Shown one piece after another: positions 1 to 6,700 of a DNA stretch of 7,752 nt (positions within the stretch are counted from its first letter, which is position 1; each line of letters starts with the position of its first letter). The notes under the pieces were generated by a model. The model saw only the letters and a list, made by a program, of their open reading frames with translations, was not told where the DNA came from and did not search any database. A program made the translations under genes and the position numbers. Source of the DNA: Moraxellaceae bacterium (lineage in GTDB: Bacteria; Pseudomonadota; Gammaproteobacteria; Pseudomonadales; Ketobacteraceae); contig NVVG01000124.1 of NCBI GenBank assembly GCA_002402125.1, positions 5,738 through 13,489 on the forward strand, written 5' to 3'.

Positions 1-48
1 CAGCGAGGGCGAGAATTATTATTAGGTATTGAATGGGCGTTTGATTGA
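1..48 (+). CDS. possible C-terminal tail of an upstream gene
   Basis: Frame 1 is open from the window edge and ends at TGA 46-48, giving the 15-residue peptide QRGRELLLGIEWAFD. The composition is protein-like, but the piece is too short to assign to a family and its start lies outside the window. The minus strand over the same bases is also open in the frame of the remnant described at 152-371, so only one of the two readings may be real. There is no function to propose. Confidence 0.22.
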   Translation, partial: QRGRELLLGIEWAFD

Positions 49-151
49 CGGTTTTGAAATTTTGATAAGATTTCAATTTTATCGCATCAATACGAACCAA
101 CACCTCTCCAGTCAATCTGCAGGATGTTTCGACTGCCTCGAATGCATTTTT

Positions 152-371
152 TTAATCATCCAGCGCTGATTTCATATCCTCGAAATATGTAATAGGATCA
201 TCTTCTCCATTGTAATCATTGCGCCACCATTCAAAACCCGAGCCAGGTAATTCTTTATGAAGCCGAGTCAAATATTTTTTATCGTAACGGTACGATAAAA
301 AGCGGCACAAAATTCAATAAGTGAGCATTAAAAATATCACGATTATAACGTTTAGTTCTGGAACCCAGCAT
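152..371 (-). pseudogene. frameshifted remnant of an unrecognised gene
   Basis: Two minus-strand frames abut and both read like real protein. The upstream piece starts at ATG 371-369 and runs to TAA at 281-279 (30 residues, including RDIFNAHLLNFVPLF). The downstream piece lies in the neighbouring frame, open from 313 to TAA at 154-152 (53 residues, including LPGSGFEWWRNDYNGEDDP and TYFEDMKSALDD). They overlap over a T-rich stretch at the 276-301 inverted repeat, so a one-base frameshift there would join them into one product. The upstream frame also stays open before the ATG back to about 432, and no ribosome binding site precedes the ATG, so the true start is probably lost. Beyond the TAA the same frame continues without a stop to the window edge (151-2) with protein-like content (KNAFEAVETSCRLTGEVLV), so the TAA itself may be a disabling mutation. 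I do not recognise the family. The alternative is chance open frames in AT-rich DNA. Confidence 0.4.
276..301. repeat. perfect inverted repeat, 11-bp arms, 4-nt loop
   Basis: The arms are TTTTTATCGTA (276-286) and TACGATAAAAA (291-301), separated by ACGG. The hairpin is symmetric, with A/T tracts on both outer ends, so a weak bidirectional terminator is possible, but the paired core has little GC. It sits exactly at the point where the minus-strand remnant changes frame, so it may instead be a recombination or slippage scar. Confidence 0.65.
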
Positions 372-405
372 GAAGGGAATTAAGAATGGCGTTTTAAGAA
401 CTAAA
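351..405. repeat. widely spaced 9-bp inverted repeat
   Basis: The arms TTTAGTTCT (351-359) and AGAACTAAA (397-405) are exact reverse complements separated by 37 bases. They flank the ATG region of the minus-strand remnant. They could be the edges of a small degraded element or a chance match in AT-rich DNA; no flanking target duplication is evident. Confidence 0.35.
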
Positions 406-513
406 TATGCGGAAGAAACGTGAATAGTTAACTACACTTACAGGTAAGCGTGTCTTAACATAGAACATGTCGTATCTGATCTGCGAATTGCAAAGCATAA
501 ACGTTGGAAAAGT

Positions 514-541
514 TTAACGTTAATCTTACGACAATTATATT
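514..541 (+). promoter_or_regulatory. weak sigma-70-like promoter candidate
   Basis: TTAACG (514-519) and TATATT (536-541) are separated by 16 bases, a tolerable but imperfect match to -35 and -10 boxes. The -35 overlaps a perfect 10-bp palindrome TTAACGTTAA (514-523), and a second AACGTT lies at 500-505, so a dimeric regulator could bind here. Transcription from this site would give a leader of roughly 140 nt carrying both downstream inverted repeats. In DNA this AT-rich such matches arise easily by chance. Confidence 0.2.
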
Positions 542-595
542 AAGAATCAAGAACTCAAACATTAAAAATAGAGAACCAATTAGGATAATGATCTT

Positions 596-618
596 GGACC
601 TTTCTTAAAGAGAGGTCC
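596..618 (+). promoter_or_regulatory. leader hairpin
   Basis: Bases 596-604 pair with 610-618 (GGACCTTTC with GAGAGGTCC reading across), a 9-bp stem with one U-G wobble and a five-base loop TTAAA. It is followed by CTTTG, too short a T run for a strong intrinsic terminator. It could be an attenuator-like or mRNA-stabilising element in the leader of the giant gene. I could not match the leader to a known riboswitch; a check against the GEMM c-di-GMP consensus from memory did not fit. Confidence 0.4.
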
Positions 619-651
619 CTTTGAACCACTAGCCTTTGAATTACCTGCTGG

Positions 652-670
652 CGGCGTAATGATTACGCCG
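652..670. promoter_or_regulatory. 19-bp perfect palindrome just upstream of the ribosome binding site
   Basis: CGGCGTAAT (652-660) and ATTACGCCG (662-670) are perfect reverse complements around a single central G. The centre is 28 bases before the start codon and the right end is four bases before the AAAGGAG. As DNA it has the form of an operator for a dimeric repressor. As RNA it would form a GC-capped hairpin ending close to the ribosome binding site and could modulate translation. Nothing in view says which is correct. Confidence 0.5.
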
Positions 671-674
671 GGAT

Positions 675-681
675 AAAGGAG
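675..681 (+). promoter_or_regulatory. ribosome binding site of the giant gene
   Basis: AAAGGAG, a strong Shine-Dalgarno sequence, lies seven bases before ATG 689. It fixes the start: translation from 689 gives an intact signal peptide. Confidence 0.85.
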
Positions 682-688
682 CTGTCTG

Positions 689-775
689 ATGGTTGTTCGT
701 TCATGGACTGCGCTTGTTCGCAATCCGATAACGACAATAGTGTTTACTCTTTTGCTGTGCACCTCTGCACTGGCA
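689..775 (+). other. Sec signal peptide (residues 1-29)
   Basis: The N-terminus has a basic start (R4, R11), a hydrophobic core (residues 14-24, IVFTLLLC) and an Ala-x-Ala site SALA before APGG, predicting cleavage after A29 (A30 possible). C24 is preceded by Leu, which does not fit a lipobox, so signal peptidase I is more likely than lipoprotein processing. The protein is therefore sent across the inner membrane. Confidence 0.85.
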
Positions 776-3700
776 GCGCCCGGTGGTGTGTCCGCCGATC
801 TCCAATTGTGGCTAAAAGCCGATACCGGTACCAGCACTACTACCGATGGTGCCCTCATCTCTACCTGGACCGATCAAAGCCCCAATGCCCATAGTGTGGT
901 GGCGGATGATGGCGACCCTACCTTTCAAAACTCTGGCATTGAAACCAATAACTTTTTTCCCTCCATCAAATTTGATGGTGATGACGACATGAAAATAACG
1001 TCAGGCATCTTTGGCACCAATACCTACGATGATATTTATGTGTTTGTCGTTAGTTGGACCGAGCAAGGCCCCCAAAGCGGGCGTGCTTTTTACGAAAAAG
1101 TCACACCTGATAGGGTGGAGGTTTATCCAATTCACACCAATAGCCTGACTTATTGGAATCCCGGTGATGATCATGCAGATTATCAAGTGAGGGGGACAGC
1201 AAAGATTGGGGCATACCAGCGTTATCTGCTGAGTTTAAGGGCGCACAACGGAACACCCGATTTTGTTGATGTGCGCTATGATGGTTTGTTAAATAAATCC
1301 GAAGCGGTAATGGGAGGTAGTGTTACCGGTATTAATAATGATTTTCATCTTGGTTCAACTGGGACTAGCAATCGAATCAAGTCAAACCTTTCAGAGCTTA
1401 TCTTTTATTTAGCCAATACCGAGCAGACGGTTTTAGAGTTACAAAAGATTGAATCCTATTTGGCCTTTAAATATGGCATTGAGTTAGATCAAAGTATCCC
1501 GCAAGACTATTTGGCGTCAGATGGCACTACAGAAATGTGGGATAAAGATGCGACGAATGCATCAACGTATAATAGCGGCATTGCTGGAATTGGTCGTGAT
1601 GATGGCTCACCATTGGTGGTAGTGCAATCCACTTCCGCTGAAAGAACTGCAATGCTTACGATTACCGCCGAGGGAGAAGGTACGAATATCAGCCCAAGTT
1701 TGGTAGATATTGCAGACTTGGAGTTTTTCTCTTGGGGGCATAATGGCGACGTTAGAGTGTTTGGTTCAACCGAGGTACCTGGCGGTGTAGACAACCGCCT
1801 TAACCGTGTGTGGTTGATGCAGGAAACCGGTGATGTTGGCAGTGTTAGTGTTACTTTTGAACTGGCTAACACCGGCAATACCGGTGACTATAAATTATTA
1901 ATTGATGCTGATGGTGATTTTTCTAACGCGACGATAGTGGCGGTAACCCCATCCATTAGTGGTGACCAGATTACTTTCTCGGGCGTGACGGATATTGATG
2001 ATGCTGAGTATTTTACCCTTGCCAGCACAATAGCCTCGGCGCGTATTAAGTTTGTTGGCGGTGCCTATGATATATCTGCTGCAACCTATGTCGGGTCTGG
2101 AGATGAGCTTCGAGTTTATGATGAAGAGGTTGCTGTTAACGGCATGGCATTTAATACCGATGGCAGCAAATTATTTGTTATCGGTACCAGCGGAGATTCT
2201 ATTGTTGAATATGATCTTAGCAGCCCTTTTGATGTGTCAACTGCTGTTCATCTTGGCATCGGTGAAGAATTGAGTGTGTCGTCTCAAGAATCTAGTCCGA
2301 TCGGGTTTGCCTTTAGCAGTGATGGTATGAAGTTGTTTGTGGTTGGAAGCAGTGGGGATGCCGTGGTTGAATATGATTTGGCTACCGCATTTGACGTGTC
2401 GACAGGAGTTTATGCGGGTGCGTCTGAAGAGTTTTCCGTTAAAGGGCAAGACAACGACCCGAGGGGATTAACTTTTACGCCAGATGGAAGCGCGTTGTTT
2501 GTGGCGGGGAATTATAGAGATTCGGTGTATCGATACGACCTAGGCGTGGCATATGATGTGTCAACGGCCGTTTACGCAGGTCTGACAAAGAGCTTGTATA
2601 TCGGAGCTGAAGAGGCAACGTCAGAAGGTCTGGTCTTTCACCCCGAGGGTACTTATCTTTATGTGATTGGGTCGAGTGGTGACAATGTTGTTGAGTATGA
2701 GCTTTCCATTGCTTTTGACCTATCAACCGTCGTCTACGCCGGTGCTTCAGAAGAATTTCGAGTTGCCAGCCAAGAAAGTGCACCTAAGGGCGTGCAATTT
2801 AATGCCAATGGCAGTCGTTTGTATGTTCCTGGTACCTCGGGTGATGCGATTGTTGAATATCTTGTAAACCAAACCGGATATCCCGAGGCGTCAGCGAATG
2901 ATGGCTCCATTGATAACACTAGTCCTATTGTCATCGAATTAACCAGTGACACATTTCAGGATATTGATGGCGATGATATTTTGGATGTTGGATCAGAAGT
3001 AACCGTTAATAATATTCCCGCAGGGTTAACACCGGTGATGGCATTGTCGTCAAGTGATACGGTGGCGACATTAACGCTAACGGGTAACGCCACTGATCAT
3101 CAAAGTTATCATGATGTAGCAGACATCACCTTTGTTTTTGATGATTCGGCGTTTACCTCATCAAGTGCAGCGGATGTGATTGGTGGTAGTGGTACGGTTA
3201 GCTCGTACACCGGTATTAGCTTTAGCGACAACTCTACCTTGGTTTATGCGGAGTTAGGACTGAATGAGGTGGTCGCTAACGATGGTGAAATTCAAGGTAG
3301 TTTAGTGATGACTATTGTGAATGATACCTTTTCCTCCAACGTGGTGAGTTCCAATTTAATTACCGCATCAAATGTGCCTGCCGGGTTAACGGTAGACTTT
3401 AATCGCGACAATCAGATCCAAATTACCATGACACTTACCGGTAAAGCGACTAATCACGCTGATGTGAATGATGTGGCAAATCTCACGGTATCATTATTAG
3501 ATGGTGCGACAGTAGATTCATCAACAATTGCTGATGTGTTGTTTAATAGTAAATCTGATTTGGTGATTAATTTTGATGATTCTGCTGTGTTGTCTTATTC
3601 CAACACATTGGCTGAGTCAACTCCTGCCTCGGGTATATTAAGCGGGGCGGTGACCATCAGCTTGTCGGGAGATACCTTTGCTGCCGATGTGGTGAGCAGC

Positions 3701-6700
3701 AATTATGTGAGTGCCAGTAATGTTCCTGCCGGATTAACGGCTGTTTTCTCTCGTGATACGGATTCATTAGTAACGTTAACATTAGCCGGTACCGCCGCTA
3801 GTCACGCTAATGCCGATGATATCGCAAATTTAACCGTGACCTTTGCCGATGGCTCGTTTGTTGATACTACGCTCGCATCCAACGTGGATAGCGCAACTAA
3901 GTCAGACTTAGTGGTGGATTTTGTTGATTCAGCAACGTTGAATTACGTTGGAAGTTTTGCCGAATCAACGGTTAACGACGGTAGTATTTCTGGCAGTATG
4001 GTGATCACCATTCCTGGTGATACATTTACCGCTAATGTGGTGAGTGGCAATTATATTCAGCTCTATAATGTACCCGCCGGGTTGTCTGCCAATATTGTGC
4101 GCGATAGCAATACGCAATTAACCGTAATACTGACGGGTAACGCGTTATTACATGAAGATGCGAACGATATAAATAATATTGCGATACTGTTTACGGGTGA
4201 TGCGTTCACTTCTAACACTACTTCCACCATGGGTAATAGTAGCAAAATCGGTGTGTCAATTGATTTTACTGATCCAGCGAGTTTAGGTTATGTCGGTAGC
4301 TTTTCAGAAACTGCTGCCAATGATGGTAGCCTAAGCGGTTCGGTTGTTATCACCTTAACTGACGATACCTTGGTAGCTGATGCGGTCAGCGCCAGTCGTG
4401 TAACCGCCAGCAACGTACCCGCAGGTTTAGCCGCTAGCTTTGTTCGTGATAGTGCAATGCAAATTACCTTAACCTTAACCGGCAACGCTACAAATCATTT
4501 AAGCACGGATGATATTGACAATCTTTCAATCAGTTTTGCTGATGGGGCTTTTTCCAATACTACCGCTGCGTCAGATGTTATTGAAAGTATCAAGTCTGAT
4601 GTGGCCGTAAGTTACTCGAACCCAGCCAGTGTAAGTTATAGCGGTAACTTCAGTGAGGCTGCGGCAAATGATGGCAGTATTACGGGTTCAGTAGTGATTA
4701 CCTTAACTGGCGATACCTTTGTTGGCGATGTGGTAAGTGCTAGCCGAGTTGTTGCCTCCAATCTACCGGCGGGTTTGGCCGCTAATTTTGTGCGTGATGG
4801 TGCAACGCAAATCACCTTAACACTAACGAGTAATGCGACCAGTCATGTTGATGCGGACGATATTGCAAACCTAACCATAACCTTTACCGATGGAGCATAT
4901 TCCAATACTAGCACTGCAAGTGATGTGACAAATTATTACATTGCTAATCGTGTTGTGGATTTTGATAACCCGGTTGCGTTGGAGTATAGCGGTAGCTTTA
5001 CTGAAACCGCCGCGAATGATGGTAGTGTTAGTGGATCTGTTGCAATTAGTTTGTCGGGTGATACTTTTGTTGCAGATATAGTGAGTTCTAGTCGAATTGT
5101 CGCATCAAATATGCCAACAGGACTAACGGCAGTTTTTACCCGTAACAGTAATACACTGGTTACCCTAACACTAACGGGGAAGGCCGCCACCCATATTGAT
5201 GCCAGTGACATCGCTAATTTAACGGTTACATTTGTCGATGGTGCTTTTGATTCGGTGGCAGTGGCGGCCAATGTCAGTGATTCGACCAAGTCAGATTTAG
5301 TTGTTGATTTTAACAATGCTACCAGTCTGGCTTATGTGGGAAGTTTTACAGAGGCAGTCGCTAATGATGGTAGTGTGTCTGGCAGTATCGTTATTACACT
5401 CTCGAATGATACTTTTTCTGCAGATGTGGTTAGCGGTAGTCATGTACAGGCATTTAATTTACCCGCGGGTTTAAATGCCGTATTTGTGCGAGATAACGCA
5501 ACTCAGATTACGCTCACAATGTCGAGTAGCGCAGGTGCCCATACCGATGCCAATGATATAACTAACTTATCGGTGGTGTTTGCTGATGATGCATTTGTTA
5601 CCAATAGCGCAACAGCGGTTAGTAACAGTAGTAAAATCGATATCGCGGTTGATTTTGATAATGCAGCAAATATAGGGTATGCCGGTAGTATTGCTGAGCT
5701 TGCGGTAAACGATGGTAGTGTCGGTGGCTCCTTAGTGCTTACTCTCAGTGTTGATACCTATGTGGGGGATGTGGTCAGTGCCAATCGCGTAACGGCCAGC
5801 AATATACCGATAGGATTAACCGCAAACTTTGTTCGTGATAGCGCTACACAGATAACACTTGTGCTAACCGGCAATGCAACCAGCCATGCCGATAGTAATG
5901 ATATTAGTAATTTAACGGTGAATTTTTCCAATGGCTCCTTCAGCAATACATCAGTGGCGGCGAATGTCAGTAATAGCAACAAGAATGATCTACTGATTGA
6001 TTTTATCGACCCCGCCGTACTTGCATATGCTGGGAGCTTTACAGAAATTGTTGCGAATGATGGAAGTGTTGCCGGTGCAGTGATTATGACGTTAGCAAAT
6101 GACACATTTGTAGCTGATGTTGTCAGTGCTAGTCGAGTGCTCGCCTCTAATGTGCCAACAGGACTCACCGCGCTGTTCGTGCGTGATAGTGCATCCCAAC
6201 TTACTTTGACATTGAGCGGAAATGCTACGGACCATACTAGTTTTTATGATGTTGCCGATTTAACGGTAAGTTTTAATAATGGATCTTTTGCTGGCGAACC
6301 ACTAGCCGCTAATGTGCTGAATAGCACTCAATCAACTATTGCAGTAGCCTTTGATAATACTGCCAATCTATCATACTCCGGTAGTTTCGCTGAAAACGCG
6401 GCCAATGATGGTAGTGTTAGTGGCTCTGTTGTCATCAGTTTGAGTGGTGATACATTGGTGGGCGATGTGGTGAGTGCATCAAGACTCGCTGGCAGTAATG
6501 TTCCTGCGGGACTTGTTGCCAATTTTGTACGTGATAGTGCTACGCAGATAACCTTAACCCTCGCCGGTAACGCGACCAATCATACCAGTGCCAATGATAT
6601 TACCAATGTTACTATCACTTTTAGTGATGGATCTTTTGTTAATACCAGTGCCGCGGTCAATGTTAGTAACTCAACCCAAGTGGATCGAATTGTTGATTTT

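Larger units (their letters stand above)
372..688. other. AT-rich intergenic leader without a supported gene
   Basis: I see no convincing gene here. The longest readings checked are a 35-codon minus frame (562-455) and the end of a 17-codon plus frame (370-423), neither with a ribosome binding site. The stretch appears to be the regulatory leader of the giant protein gene. It contains a weak promoter candidate, a hairpin at 596-618, a repeated CTTTGAA (619-625 and 634-640), a palindrome at 652-670 and the ribosome binding site. Confidence 0.6.

Noticed and set aside
370..423. Plus-strand 17-codon frame MKGIKNGVLRTKYAEET
   Set aside because: It is very short, without a ribosome binding site, and overlaps the minus-strand remnant.
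455..562. Minus-strand 35-codon frame starting MFEFLILNIIVV
   Set aside because: It has no Shine-Dalgarno sequence and an AT-driven hydrophobic composition; it is likely chance.
560..688. GEMM-type c-di-GMP riboswitch in the adhesin leader
   Set aside because: An attractive idea for an adhesin, but I could not find the conserved core of that riboswitch; only simple hairpins are present.
750..775. Lipoprotein signal at C24
   Set aside because: The residues before the cysteine are Leu-Leu-Leu, not a lipobox with a small residue at -1, and a good Ala-x-Ala site follows.
580..858. Minus-strand frame of 92 codons over the leader and signal peptide
   Set aside because: It runs antisense to the confirmed start of the giant gene, has low-quality composition, and crosses both inverted repeats and the ribosome binding site.
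703..894. Plus-strand 63-codon frame with several cysteines
   Set aside because: It overlaps the giant gene's signal peptide and jellyroll in another frame and lacks its own ribosome binding site.
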